A DNA stretch of 64,000 nucleotides from Dictyobacter arantiisoli. GTDB lineage: Bacteria > Chloroflexota > Ktedonobacteria > Ktedonobacterales > Ktedonobacteraceae. The notes beneath the pieces were generated by a model. The model saw only the letters and a program-made list of their open reading frames with translations, was not told the origin of the DNA and made no database searches. Below, in pieces: positions 35,829-44,961 of this stretch; the first letter of the stretch is position 1, and each line of letters starts with the position of its first letter. The stretch covers positions 31,476 through 95,475 of the forward strand of contig NZ_BIXY01000016.1 of the NCBI RefSeq assembly GCF_008326305.1. The letters are read 5' to 3'. The position numbers and the translations under genes are program-made.

Positions 35829-36836
35829 ATGACGCGTAAAATCACGGTTGCCACACCCACATCGCTGATCAACGTGGGACAGATTGCGAATACCTATGTC
35901 AGCACAGGTGTCTTTGCTGACTATCAACAACGGCTCGCTGCCAATACCTTACGTCGCCAGGCTGATGATCTGGCGCTCTTTGCGAGCTATCTAGCGGAGG
36001 CAGGCGTTGAGACACAAGCCCATGATTTTCTCAACGATCCCCATGCCTGGCAGGGCATCACCTATGGTCTGGTAGATGGATTTGTACGCTGGATGCTGAC
36101 ACAAGGCTATGCGATTGGTTCCATTAATGTGCGCCTCTCCACTGTCAAGGCCTATTGTAAACTGGTCACCAAAGCCGGCACATTGCCAACCTCCGAATAT
36201 GCCCTGATTAAATTGATTAATGGCTATCGACATGCTGAAGGCCGCCATATCGATCAGCGGCGCGCGATTACCCGTAGAGGTCCGAAAAAGGCTCAGGCGG
36301 TCGCTATTAGTCCCGATCAGGCCAGCCAGCTAAAAAAACAGCCCGATAGCGCGCAAGGACGAAGAGATGCCCTGTTGCTCTGCCTGCTATTGGATCATGG
36401 GTTGCGTTGTGGAGAGATCGCCGGTCTGACGAAAGATGCAATCAATCTTTCGGAAGGCACGCTGATCTTTTATCGTGAAAAAGTAGACAAGGTACAGATT
36501 CATCAACTCACGCGGGATACCTTGCTGGCGGCCATGAAATATTTTCAAGTCTGCACACCCACCAGTAAGCTTTTGATGGGCAGTCGTAAAGATGGAACAT
36601 TATATGGAGTGATGAGCCAGCGAGCGATTACAGAGCGTGTCCATGCACGAGGAGAGGCGATTGGACTCTATGGCTTGTCAGCTCATGATTGTCGGCACTA
36701 CTGGGCTACCGCAGCAGTGAAAGGCGGTACGGATATCAAAAGCCTGCAAGATGCTGGTGGCTGGAGTAGTCCAGCCATGCCTTTACGCTATACCGCATCC
36801 AGCAAAATAGCCAATGAAGGGGTGCGCCTGGGATAA
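35829..36836 (+). CDS. Tyrosine recombinase/phage integrase family protein
   Basis: A 335-residue site-specific recombinase. The N-terminal half is a helical SAM-like core-binding domain (NTLRRQADDLALFASYLAEA). The catalytic domain shows Arg I in DHGLRCGEIAGL, a Lys in the beta-hairpin region (YREKVDKVQ), HxxR as SAHDCRHYWAT, Trp in AGGWSSPAM, and the nucleophile Tyr in LRYTASSK. All key residues are present, so it should be active. The start at 35829 follows GGAGAG; the ATG five codons earlier has no site. No phage, plasmid or other mobile genes adjoin it, and no attachment repeats are evident. Confidence 0.85.
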   Translation: MTRKITVATPTSLINVGQIANTYVSTGVFADYQQRLAANTLRRQADDLALFASYLAEAGVETQAHDFLNDPHAWQGITYGLVDGFVRWMLTQGYAIGSINVRLSTVKAYCKLVTKAGTLPTSEYALIKLINGYRHAEGRHIDQRRAITRRGPKKAQAVAISPDQASQLKKQPDSAQGRRDALLLCLLLDHGLRCGEIAGLTKDAINLSEGTLIFYREKVDKVQIHQLTRDTLLAAMKYFQVCTPTSKLLMGSRKDGTLYGVMSQRAITERVHARGEAIGLYGLSAHDCRHYWATAAVKGGTDIKSLQDAGGWSSPAMPLRYTASSKIANEGVRLG

Positions 36837-37083
36837 ACAGCGACCAGTGTACAGCTTGAGCACATCTGGCCGCTAGCAAAGAGATGTGAGATGTATGGCC
36901 TCAACCTGCCCAATTGCAGGGATGAGTTCCTCACCATACATAAAATACTAAATCTACTCCTGGCAGCTCATATTTTGAGTAGCTCTTTAGCAATTTTTGC
37001 TCACTGATACAACTATAGCATCCAATATGTCTAAATTCGCGCAAAGAATCCTTCAGAATCCTCAAAAAGAAAGCGATAGCAAA

Positions 37084-37635
37084 CTATTTGGCGTACTCGG
37101 GCTTCAAATCGTTGCGGTATTCCTTCAACAATTTCTGAATTTTAGGACTGATAGTCAGCATACAGTATCCTTGTCTGGTGTTCTGATTATAGTAATCTTT
37201 ATGATAGTCCTCAGCCTCATAAAAATTGGTGAAAGGAACAATTTCCGTCACAACTGGATTCTTATACGTCCCCGACTTTTCCAGTTCAGCCTTTGATGCA
37301 AGCGCAATATTTCGCTCTTCATCATCCTGATAGTAGATACCCGAACGATACTGCGTCCCCACATCGTTACCCTGACGATTGAGCGTCGTGGGATCGTGCA
37401 GATGCCAGAAAATCTCTAACAATGTGGCATACGAGATAATCGATGGATCAAAAGTTATTTGGATGGCCTCGGTTGCACCGGTTGTACCGGTACAGACCTG
37501 CTGATACGAAGGATTTTTCACCCGGGATGCGGCATAGCCTGGGATGACAGAAGTCACGCCTTTTAAACGCTGAAAGACTGCTTCTGTACACCAAAAACAT
37601 CCCCCCGCAAGGGTCACAGTTTTGAGCTGAGCCAT
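37084..37635 (-). CDS. msrA: Peptide-methionine (S)-S-oxide reductase MsrA
   Basis: A 183-residue repair enzyme that reduces methionine S-sulfoxide in proteins. The catalytic motif is AGGCFWCTEAVF near the N-terminus, followed by VIPGYAASRVKNPSYQQVC, and IFWHLHDPTTLNRQGNDVG, where the acidic and aromatic residues bind the substrate. The end TNFYEAEDYHKDYY is also diagnostic. Resolving cysteines are those in VCTGTTG and/or the C-terminal GYCMLTI. AAAGGAG precedes the ATG. Single gene, facing away from the large Fe-S/globin fusion gene across 650 bp. Confidence 0.95.
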   Translation of the reverse strand: MAQLKTVTLAGGCFWCTEAVFQRLKGVTSVIPGYAASRVKNPSYQQVCTGTTGATEAIQITFDPSIISYATLLEIFWHLHDPTTLNRQGNDVGTQYRSGIYYQDDEERNIALASKAELEKSGTYKNPVVTEIVPFTNFYEAEDYHKDYYNQNTRQGYCMLTISPKIQKLLKEYRNDLKPEYAK

Positions 37636-38281
37636 ATAAATGCTCCTTTATGATAAGGCTAATATAGTAGCTGGTCTTCACTCTATTTTATATACCCACT
37701 ATCTATAGTAGAAAACCATTTCGCACGCCAATTTATGCCACACATCAACAAACGAGCTCATCTTTGCGTTAATTGGTTGATGATGATCCAACTCTCAGCA
37801 TATCGCTGGCGCTCCGATGGTCAGCAAGATGATAATAGCTTTAACTGGACATTTCAAAACCATTCCTCATATTCAGACTCTATATGATCTTAGCATTCCT
37901 AATACTGTTACTATGATGCTCAATCTAGTATTAAATACGATGATATAAAACTGTTAAATTAATGTAAAGGTCCATAAACTGGTAATATATACAGGTATAT
38001 ATAGCATTTAATGATGTATAATATTCTTTGATATGCGAATAAAGCAAAGGCACAATGAGAGAAAGAGGATTACTTATAAGCAACTATTGCTAGCAAACAA
38101 AAGGTTTTGTCAATACAGTATCAACGAGCAATAGTTACGCAGGTGTGTTCGATGAAGAACTGAAAAATCATTGAAGGTTTAAACAGAGCGATAAAAAAGT
38201 TTTGCTTCATCAAATACGAAGATCTCAGCGAGGCACTCTTTCTATAACAGTGCCTGAGATTAGGCAGAGAGGAATTCAACT
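37636..38281. other. AT-rich divergent control region, about 650 bp
   Basis: The region lies between msrA (minus) and the 911-residue fusion gene (plus). It is clearly richer in A and T than the surroundings (for example TATATACAGGTATATATAG near 37984). I see no open frame with a ribosome site and no strong hairpin. Its length and composition suggest complex control of the divergent stress-type genes, but no operator can be named. Confidence 0.45.
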
Positions 38282-41017
38282 ATGCCTGAGACAACCAATA
38301 GCCATGTATTTAGCTATTCACATGTCAAGACAGTAGCGACACGAGAGGATTTGATCTCCCTCCTTACGTACGCCTCCAAATTTGAACACGGACTTGCCTG
38401 CGCCTGCCTGTTTACAATGCATTCGCTAAAAAATGATGGAAGCGAAGGTGGCCTGACTGATACCCAGGCGAGCCTGGTTCGCTCCTGGCGCAGACGGTTC
38501 TTAGCGGCTGCCACAGAGCGCTTAGGACATCTTGCCCAGATCTCCAATTTGTTGATTGCAATTGGAGGCACACCACATATTACGCGCCCCACCTTTCCTA
38601 TCGCAATAGCAAACAATCTAGCCAGAGGTTGGCTTACGATTGAACCATTCTCACAGACAGTTATTGAACGTCTGCTTGCCTACGAGCCATCAGCGACAAC
38701 ATCGGTGACGCCGACCAGTGAAAATACAGATCCGCTTCAGAATAATTCTCATCATGACGGCCAGGAAATTTTTCCAGGCGACTATAACGCGCTCAAAGAA
38801 CTGTATGGCAAGATAGGAGTTGGCTTTAACAACATACCTGCTGAAGAGTTATTTATTATCCCAGCAGATTTACAGGCCGATCCACACATCCTTCATCTGG
38901 GACAACCACTCATCGCAGTAATTGATCAGGCTTCAGCCAATGCTGCCATCAATAATATTCTTGGAGCTGATAGGCAGGCATCCTCAAACGATACTGCCAG
39001 CACTGGTTTACACCATACGCTTCTGGCTGAGTATCAACAGGCGGTGGCTGATGCACAACAAACCAACGTGCCGTTCGAACCTGTTCGTAAGGTTGTGACA
39101 AATCCCACGACACAGCAACGTATAGAGCCTGGCAACAGCACACAGATCAATGATCCTCTCACGGGCGAGGTAGCAGGACTCTTCAACAATGCCTATGATC
39201 TCCTGTTACTGATGCTACGACGCTTCTTTGCCCATACAGAAGAATCGGCAAGCGACCTTGAGCAACTGGCTCAGGCTATTCAGCAATTGTTCGCGTCAGT
39301 CATCCGTCCACTCGGAGATGCGCTCACACAAATGCCTGTGGATACCGTTGCACTTCCAGGCGTATACGCTGGTCCGACCTTTGGAGACAGTAGCATTCTC
39401 CCAGAAGTACAACATCAAGCCGTCGCATTAGCACTTTTTGACGAACGGCTCTGGCACCTTGCCACGACAGCAACCACCCTGCGCGTGACACAACGGCTGC
39501 CAACCGAAATCCTGGAAGCGACGGCAGCACTGCAAGATCTCTCCTGTCAATTTGCACCCGCCGAAGATTCCCGCAGTGCAACCAACAAAATTGCAGCCCT
39601 GAAAGAGCTACAAGCGGCTTTAGAGTGTACGATACTATCTTCCGTCAATGGCCCTTATCTTTTTAGCAACGTTGATGTCCTCAAGACATGGCTGGGAGAA
39701 CGTATCCAGACCCGACCGCAGATGGCGCTCTGCCGCTGTGGCAACTCGGCGAACAAACCGTTCTGTGATGGGACACACACACAAATCGACTTCACCAGCC
39801 AGAAAGACCCTCAGCGTGTTCCTGACCACCGCGACACATACGTTGGCACAGCGGTAACTGTTCTGGATAATCGGGGTATCTGCGCCCATTCAGGCTTCTG
39901 TACAGACCGTCTCTCCTCGGTATTCCGTGTCGGCCAGGAGCAATTTGTAGCTCCCAATGGCGCACGAATGGATGATATCATCCGTGCGGTACGTTCCTGT
40001 CCCTCTGGGGCGCTCAGCTATGCGCTAAACGGTGTCGAAATACGGGATGGTGTTGATCAGGTACGCAAGCGTGCTGTTGAGATTTCCAAAGACGGACCAT
40101 ACCGGATCACTGGTGGTATCCCTTTGAAGGATGGTGAGGATCATGATGAGCCACGCAATCAAGGTGTCTCACTGGAACATTACAGCCTTTGCCGCTGTGG
40201 TCATTCCCAGAACAAACCATTCTGTAGTGGCATGCACTGGTATGTCAATTTCCACGATCCTGTCATCCCTGAGGATCATGAGCCAACCCTGTTCGAGTGG
40301 GTGGGAGGATTTCCAGCACTGACACGCATGACACATCTCTTTTACGACAAATATGTGCCACAAGATCCATTGCTAGAGCCACTCTTCGCCAACATGTCGC
40401 CCGATCATCCTGAACGTGTAGCGACCTGGCTGGGTGAAGTTTTTAAGGGGCCAGCAGAATATACGCGCAAATATGGCGGCTATACACGTATGCTCTCTCA
40501 ACACATTGGAAAAGGGCTTACGGAAGAAAAGAGAGCGCGCTGGGCCAGCTTGCTCTATCAAGCGGCTAACGATGCGGGACTGCCCAATGATCCTGAGTTC
40601 CGCTCAGCGTTTGCAGCCTATATCGAATGGGGTTCACGTCTGGCGGTAGAAAACTCCGCACCAGACTGCCATCCGCCGCTGAATATGCCAGTGCCCCATT
40701 GGGACTGGGGAACCGCAGGCCCTCCTGGATCACGCATCTCAGCCCTTGCACCCATACCACAAGAAGAAGAGCAAGTCATATTACCCGGAGCTGATGAGAC
40801 AGTACACTTCACTCAGCATATCAAGCCGCTGTTCCGGCGTATGGACCGCCAGTCGATGAAATGGGCCTTCGATCTGTGGGAGTACAAAGACACAGCGCAA
40901 CACGCCGAAGCCATCTTCCAACGCTTACAGAACGGAACCATGCCCTGTGATGGAGCCTGGCCCCCTGAAAAGCTGGAAACATTCAAACGTTGGATCGACA
41001 CTGGCAAGCAGAATTAA
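38282..41017 (+). CDS. Multidomain fusion: ferritin-like, two CDGSH motifs, ferredoxin-like region, truncated globin
   Basis: A 911-residue protein. Residues 1-230 resemble the ferritin-like (VioB-type) helical domain: ASKFEHGLACACLFTMHSLK, then RFLAAATERLGHLAQISNLL with Glu/His metal-type residues. A long helical middle follows. CDGSH motif 1 is CRCGNSANKPFCDGTH (484-499). A divergent 4Fe-4S-like segment spans about 520-585 (GICAHSGFC, VRSCPSGAL). CDGSH-like motif 2 is CRCGHSQNKPFCSGMH (637-652). A group-II truncated-globin-like domain spans about 668-785, with proximal His in MLSQHIGKGLT. A C-terminal module carries PCDGAWP. It is likely a redox or oxygen/NO-handling protein; the reaction is unknown. 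GAGAGGAA precedes the ATG. Confidence 0.82.
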   Translation: MPETTNSHVFSYSHVKTVATREDLISLLTYASKFEHGLACACLFTMHSLKNDGSEGGLTDTQASLVRSWRRRFLAAATERLGHLAQISNLLIAIGGTPHITRPTFPIAIANNLARGWLTIEPFSQTVIERLLAYEPSATTSVTPTSENTDPLQNNSHHDGQEIFPGDYNALKELYGKIGVGFNNIPAEELFIIPADLQADPHILHLGQPLIAVIDQASANAAINNILGADRQASSNDTASTGLHHTLLAEYQQAVADAQQTNVPFEPVRKVVTNPTTQQRIEPGNSTQINDPLTGEVAGLFNNAYDLLLLMLRRFFAHTEESASDLEQLAQAIQQLFASVIRPLGDALTQMPVDTVALPGVYAGPTFGDSSILPEVQHQAVALALFDERLWHLATTATTLRVTQRLPTEILEATAALQDLSCQFAPAEDSRSATNKIAALKELQAALECTILSSVNGPYLFSNVDVLKTWLGERIQTRPQMALCRCGNSANKPFCDGTHTQIDFTSQKDPQRVPDHRDTYVGTAVTVLDNRGICAHSGFCTDRLSSVFRVGQEQFVAPNGARMDDIIRAVRSCPSGALSYALNGVEIRDGVDQVRKRAVEISKDGPYRITGGIPLKDGEDHDEPRNQGVSLEHYSLCRCGHSQNKPFCSGMHWYVNFHDPVIPEDHEPTLFEWVGGFPALTRMTHLFYDKYVPQDPLLEPLFANMSPDHPERVATWLGEVFKGPAEYTRKYGGYTRMLSQHIGKGLTEEKRARWASLLYQAANDAGLPNDPEFRSAFAAYIEWGSRLAVENSAPDCHPPLNMPVPHWDWGTAGPPGSRISALAPIPQEEEQVILPGADETVHFTQHIKPLFRRMDRQSMKWAFDLWEYKDTAQHAEAIFQRLQNGTMPCDGAWPPEKLETFKRWIDTGKQN

Positions 41018-41024
41018 GGGATCT

Positions 41025-41067
41025 CTGTGATGCAGACAATACACTGTGCATATTGTCCGCATCACAG
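41025..41067 (+). terminator. Hairpin after the fusion gene
   Basis: CTGTGATGC-A-GACAAT (41025-41040) pairs with ATTGTC-C-GCATCACAG (41052-41067), a 15-bp stem with one internal mismatch. It starts eight bases after the stop codon and is followed by a weak T-rich stretch (CTCTTT). Confidence 0.65.
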
Positions 41068-41113
41068 AAGAATCTCTTTAAGCACCACAGGTGCCAAAAA
41101 TTATGCTTGAAGA

Positions 41114-41680
41114 TCAGGGTATAAGTGTATGCGCCTGTTTATATTCGTAAACGATAGCATGCACTTTTTCAAGATGCTCTTTTTGACCACTTTTAGCAAG
41201 ATCCTCTTCCAATAACTGATCATATTCAGCTGGCGTGACACGCCAGCCATGCGTGAAAACTGTTTCTCCACCGAACCAGCCTGCAATCACCATGGCAAAG
41301 AGAGCTACCAGGGATGAGATCTGGGCGCCAGAGGAGGATTTGTACGTTCCAACCTCCTTATCTTTCAGAGGCCGTTGCCGCAGGATAAGGCTGGTAAGCA
41401 GGAGAACGAGTGCAGAGGCATTAAGATAGCCATGGAGCGCACCAGAGCGGCGAGCAGGATGATCACCGGGAACCGCCTGATAGTCCCACAAACCAGTTAA
41501 TGCTGTCACGATGCCGCTTACAAAAGCCAGACTCAATGTCGCTTTTGCGGCAAAACGCAGTTGCGATAGAGGGGTAAGCCGGCCCAGCAAATCAAAACAG
41601 ACTCCTGCTACGGTCATACCAATTGGCAAATCGGATAACATGGCGTGAAGAGGATGGCCTTTTACCACGGGATCTTTCAA
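41114..41680 (-). CDS. DUF2231 family membrane protein
   Basis: A 188-residue protein with four hydrophobic helices. The N-terminal GHPLHAMLSDLPIGMTVAG, with conserved His and Pro, is the signature of DUF2231, along with the LHGYLNASALVLLL helix. Some family members occur near redox enzymes and may bind heme through the conserved His, but this is not shown. A polar C-terminal tail (about 145-188) is cytosolic or exposed. The start is TTG at 41680, eight bases after GAGGAG. Its neighbour across the hairpin is the Fe-S/globin fusion on the opposite strand. Confidence 0.8.
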   Translation of the reverse strand: MKDPVVKGHPLHAMLSDLPIGMTVAGVCFDLLGRLTPLSQLRFAAKATLSLAFVSGIVTALTGLWDYQAVPGDHPARRSGALHGYLNASALVLLLTSLILRQRPLKDKEVGTYKSSSGAQISSLVALFAMVIAGWFGGETVFTHGWRVTPAEYDQLLEEDLAKSGQKEHLEKVHAIVYEYKQAHTLIP

Positions 41681-41767
41681 TGAAATGCTCCTCTAACAGC
41701 TTTGGAGGTTAAGGAGAACAAACCAGAAGAGCAGTATTTTTCTGATTTGTTCTCATATAATCCATCG

Positions 41768-42079
41768 CTACTTCTTCTTATTGCCCTGAATAGACGTCAC
41801 TTCATAGTGGCGCATCTCTTGAATATTGTTAAAGAAAGGACGAACATTTTCAAAGAACCCTTGAAATTCGGGGCTCTTGCGAAATCCCTGGAGGTGGCCC
41901 TCAGATGAGTCCCATTCAATGCGCAAGATATAGGAGGTGGGTTCCTCGGCGCAACGGGATAGCTCGTAGCTAAGACAATGGGGAGACTCCTTCAATGCAC
42001 TTTGTGCATGCTGATATGCATTTTCCAGAGCCTCACCCTGCCCCTCGGCAACGCTATAACGTGTATATTCAACAATCAT
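41768..42079 (-). CDS. Antibiotic biosynthesis monooxygenase (ABM) domain protein
   Basis: A 103-residue single ABM domain, a dimeric alpha-beta barrel: VEYTRYSVAEGQGEALENAY, then HCLSYELSRCAEEPTSYIL, RIEWDSSEGHLQGFRKSPEF, and FFENVRPFF. The family includes quinol monooxygenases, heme-degrading enzymes and scavengers of reactive quinones. The usual Trp/His positions (EWDS, GHLQ) are present, but the substrate is not predictable. GAAAGGTG precedes the ATG. It lies 88 bp upstream of the DUF2231 gene on the same strand, so the two may be co-transcribed. Confidence 0.82.
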   Translation of the reverse strand: MIVEYTRYSVAEGQGEALENAYQHAQSALKESPHCLSYELSRCAEEPTSYILRIEWDSSEGHLQGFRKSPEFQGFFENVRPFFNNIQEMRHYEVTSIQGNKKK

Positions 42080-42400
42080 GTTTCACCTTTCTCCTTTTCC
42101 ATTTACACTCTTTTGCTTTGGTTCCCTATGGATAATCCATTCACTGCATCTTGTATCTCCATTTACTAATTTATCATCTTAACTGACATATTGCAAGCCA
42201 GTAAATATCTACTACAATAAAACTACTTGGAACAATAACCAATTTTGTCAATCACTCCTAAATAAAATATGTGACAGCACTTTACAAATTATTTATAAAA
42301 CTTCTATATTTCATTTATAAATAAGATATCGCAGTGTAATATATTTTATACTTCACTCGTGTGCAATTTTTTGAAATTAAAAACAAGAAAGGGTTTGACT
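42080..42400. other. AT-rich divergent region, 320 bp
   Basis: This region separates the ABM gene (minus) from the TMEM175-like channel gene (plus). It is strongly AT-rich near 42180-42360. No frame with a ribosome site and no hairpin stands out. Presumably it holds two divergent promoters. Confidence 0.4.
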
Positions 42401-43129
42401 ATGCTAAGAATACACGAAGGATTGCTGGATGACGAACGAGGCACCAATCGTCTCGAAGCCTTTAGTGATGGAGTAATGTCGGTGGCAATCACATTGTTGG
42501 TCCTGGATATCCATGTACCAGACGCAAATACACATACAAGTCTCCTGATTGGTTTATTAGCACAAGGACCAAACTACCTGGGCTACATAACTAGTTTTCT
42601 GGTGATTGGTATCTTTTGGGCTAATCATCACAATATGTTCAGGCATATCAAGTACACGGACCACAACTTGCTCATCATCAACACCATTTTCTTGATGTTC
42701 CTGGCTTTTATCCCTTTTGTCACCTCACTGGTCACAAAATACATGGAATCGGTAAATGGGAGTTATCTGGCAACTATCATGGTGAATGATAGCCATCTGG
42801 CAGCTATCATGTACAGCCTGACCCTGTTTATCAACGGCGTTATGTTTAACATTATCTGGTGGTATGCTGCGGGGAAGAGCCATCTTGTAGAGAAAAATTT
42901 GGATTTTCAGGTAAAACAAAGAACTACCAGAACTTACCTGGTTGGTTTACCAATTTACCTGTTTGCACTCATCACTTCATTGATAAGTGTTGAGATGAGC
43001 CTGATTTTGTGTATTATCGCAGCTCTTGTCTATGCAATGCCAATTGCTGCCTTCCTCAAACGTCTGGTAAGAACAGCAAATGTAGATCAAGAGGAAAGTT
43101 CGGAGATAGTCAACAAAACAATGTTATGA
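42401..43129 (+). CDS. TMEM175/DUF1211 family potassium-channel-like protein
   Basis: A 242-residue membrane protein with six helices. The opening RLEAFSDGVMSVAITLLVLD is the diagnostic filter helix of TMEM175-type channels (FSDG motif), and WANHHNMFRHIKYTDHNLLIIN is the second conserved block. Bacterial members are weakly selective K+ channels. The start at 42401 follows AAAGGG; the frame runs 14 codons upstream from a GTG, without a site. No operon partner. It is a second potassium-related gene in the window besides kdp. Confidence 0.87.
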   Translation: MLRIHEGLLDDERGTNRLEAFSDGVMSVAITLLVLDIHVPDANTHTSLLIGLLAQGPNYLGYITSFLVIGIFWANHHNMFRHIKYTDHNLLIINTIFLMFLAFIPFVTSLVTKYMESVNGSYLATIMVNDSHLAAIMYSLTLFINGVMFNIIWWYAAGKSHLVEKNLDFQVKQRTTRTYLVGLPIYLFALITSLISVEMSLILCIIAALVYAMPIAAFLKRLVRTANVDQEESSEIVNKTML

Positions 43130-43199
43130 GTTCTTTTTGTTGTTTTTACAAGTCAATAAGCAGGAAACAATAAAACAATGCTGTTTTTGCTTCTATTGA

Positions 43200-43261
43200 A
43201 GGGGCAATCTCATCTTTACATCCTCATCAGTATCTGAAGAGGATACTCCGAAATTGCCCCT
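43200..43261 (+). terminator. Two-level hairpin after the TMEM175-like gene
   Basis: AGGGGCAAT (43200-43208) pairs with ATTGCCCCT (43253-43261), enclosing a second stem ATCCTC/GAGGAT. It lies between convergent genes (TMEM175-like on plus and the small KOW-like gene on minus) and can serve both. Confidence 0.6.
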
Positions 43262-43287
43262 GACTTCCTCATGATGATTTTTCCTGT

Positions 43288-43509
43288 CTACCTGGTGTTG
43301 GTGTTCAGCCCGACCAATTCTAGCTCTTCATGTTGGAACCACATAGGCCCTTGATTATTTACTCCATCTAATTGAATACAGTAAAAATATAAAGATACTT
43401 CAATATCAGCACTCTTATCAATTTCCTGTACAATGCCAGTCAAACATCTAAAGGGACTATAATTTATCACACGAACTTTGCTTCCTCGTTGAAAAGCTCC
43501 TTGTTTCAT
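43288..43509 (-). CDS. Small hypothetical protein, KOW/SH3-like beta barrel
   Basis: A 73-residue protein. GSKVRVINYSPFRCLTGIVQ looks like the first two strands of a KOW or SH3-like barrel, as in small ribosome- or RNA-linked proteins. EVSLYFYCIQLD and MWFQHEELELVG would be later strands. No known family is named with confidence. GGAGAG precedes the ATG at slightly long spacing. It lies between convergent and divergent neighbours as a single gene. Confidence 0.55.
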   Translation of the reverse strand: MKQGAFQRGSKVRVINYSPFRCLTGIVQEIDKSADIEVSLYFYCIQLDGVNNQGPMWFQHEELELVGLNTNTR

Positions 43510-43800
43510 GATGAACTTTCTCTCCCTTCATAAGCGCTAAAATCGGTGCTCATTCAAAAAGGTAAAAATTGTACTTGTATGTACTCGTTTTCTAGCTGTA
43601 GCACCCGTATATAGAATGCAATAGATACATTTATAAAAAATCTATAATCAGCCTATATTTAATCCGTGGATTGTGAAAAGGGATACGTCAGCGTGCCATT
43701 AAAGAGGAATATATCAGCGAAAGAGAGAATGTCGAGAAGACACAGGCATAGTAAATGACACGCCATTGTGCATCTAAAATTTTGTAGTGATAACGAAAGC

Positions 43801-44961
43801 TTAAAAGTGCATCTCGCCGCGCATAATAGCCTGACATAAAGTAGTTGTTTCGGGCATCGGCCGCAAATTCAAATCTTCTAAGAGTACTTGCTTACACAAC
43901 TGATATTGCCGAAGAGCGTCATTACGTCTCCCTTGCAGCGCATAAATGCGCATCAGTAAGCGATAAGCAGCCTCATCGCAACGATTCTCTTCAATGATTT
44001 CGTTGGCACAGCGTACAGCATTTTCATAAGAGCACTGTCTCAGGTAGTGCTCAGCCAGGGTATGGCACATTTCTAAATGAATCTGCCGCAATTGTTCACG
44101 AAAAGCAAAAGACCAATCCGCATAGAGATCTTCCATCAGGAAGGGACGAATATACAAAGAGTTGGCAATCTCATAATAGGATACAGCGTTCTCACCTTTT
44201 AATTTGCGTCCGGTATTATACAAAAGCATAAACTCATCAACATCAGAATGCACATGAAGTGCAGGATTGAGTTGATAAATACTATTTTTGTATAAAATAT
44301 ACTTGTCCTGTAACCCTGACCCATCCTGGAGACAGCGACGCAGAATACTCATGGTGACATTGAGCTTGCGTAGCGCAACTTTTTCGGGATCCTCCGGCCA
44401 GAAAAGAGCCATCAGTGTATCTGCGGTGGTACTGTGATCTGTTTGTGCCACGAGATAGCGTAAAATTGCTTGTGCGTTACGATTAGGACAAAGAGGTATA
44501 GGTGTTCCACAATAGCGTATTTCAAAGGGTGCCAGACAGATCGCATATAATGAGTGGCCTTTATCCTCCTCTACTAACGAAAGTTTCTGCGCTCCATGGA
44601 TCCCTCCCTGGGATATGCTGGTGTGCTCCGTCTCATTTAAGAGGCTGATACAGAGCGCATTGAAGGTGGTATTTTTTGACTTTATCTCCTCCTGGATCTC
44701 TATAAAATGATCACTGACTTCTTGCATCTTATGTTGGAGCTGACTATAGCGTGTATATTCTTTCATTAACAAATCCAACAAATGAGCGATATGCTCTTGC
44801 GCTGGTGTTAAATGCTCACTCGCTATCTTTAGGAGCGGCATACCCTCATTATAGCGCCCTTGTTGAATGTACTCTATTCCTCGCTCAAAAAGATGCTTGA
44901 CAGAGAGATTGCGCGATGTATTGGTGGAATCCTGCATGTTATCCTTGTCGAATGAGTTCAT
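43801..44961 (-). CDS. BTAD-domain transcriptional regulator (SARP/AfsR-like)
   Basis: A 386-residue regulator. The N-terminal about 130 residues are helical and TPR-like (EYIQQGRYNEGMPLLKIASE), with a coiled coil. A winged-helix DNA-binding region of the OmpR/SARP type follows (about 165-240: RNAQAILRYLVAQTDHSTTA, ALFWPEDPEKVALRKLNVT, a pattern of BTAD proteins). The C-terminal bacterial transcriptional activation domain is TPR-like (FREQLRQIHLEMCHTLAEHY, DEAAYRLLMRIYALQGRRND). Such proteins often activate metabolic gene clusters. It faces away from the 46-62 kb cluster and may control it. The start at 44961 follows GGGGAGC. Confidence 0.83.
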   Translation of the reverse strand: MNSFDKDNMQDSTNTSRNLSVKHLFERGIEYIQQGRYNEGMPLLKIASEHLTPAQEHIAHLLDLLMKEYTRYSQLQHKMQEVSDHFIEIQEEIKSKNTTFNALCISLLNETEHTSISQGGIHGAQKLSLVEEDKGHSLYAICLAPFEIRYCGTPIPLCPNRNAQAILRYLVAQTDHSTTADTLMALFWPEDPEKVALRKLNVTMSILRRCLQDGSGLQDKYILYKNSIYQLNPALHVHSDVDEFMLLYNTGRKLKGENAVSYYEIANSLYIRPFLMEDLYADWSFAFREQLRQIHLEMCHTLAEHYLRQCSYENAVRCANEIIEENRCDEAAYRLLMRIYALQGRRNDALRQYQLCKQVLLEDLNLRPMPETTTLCQAIMRGEMHF

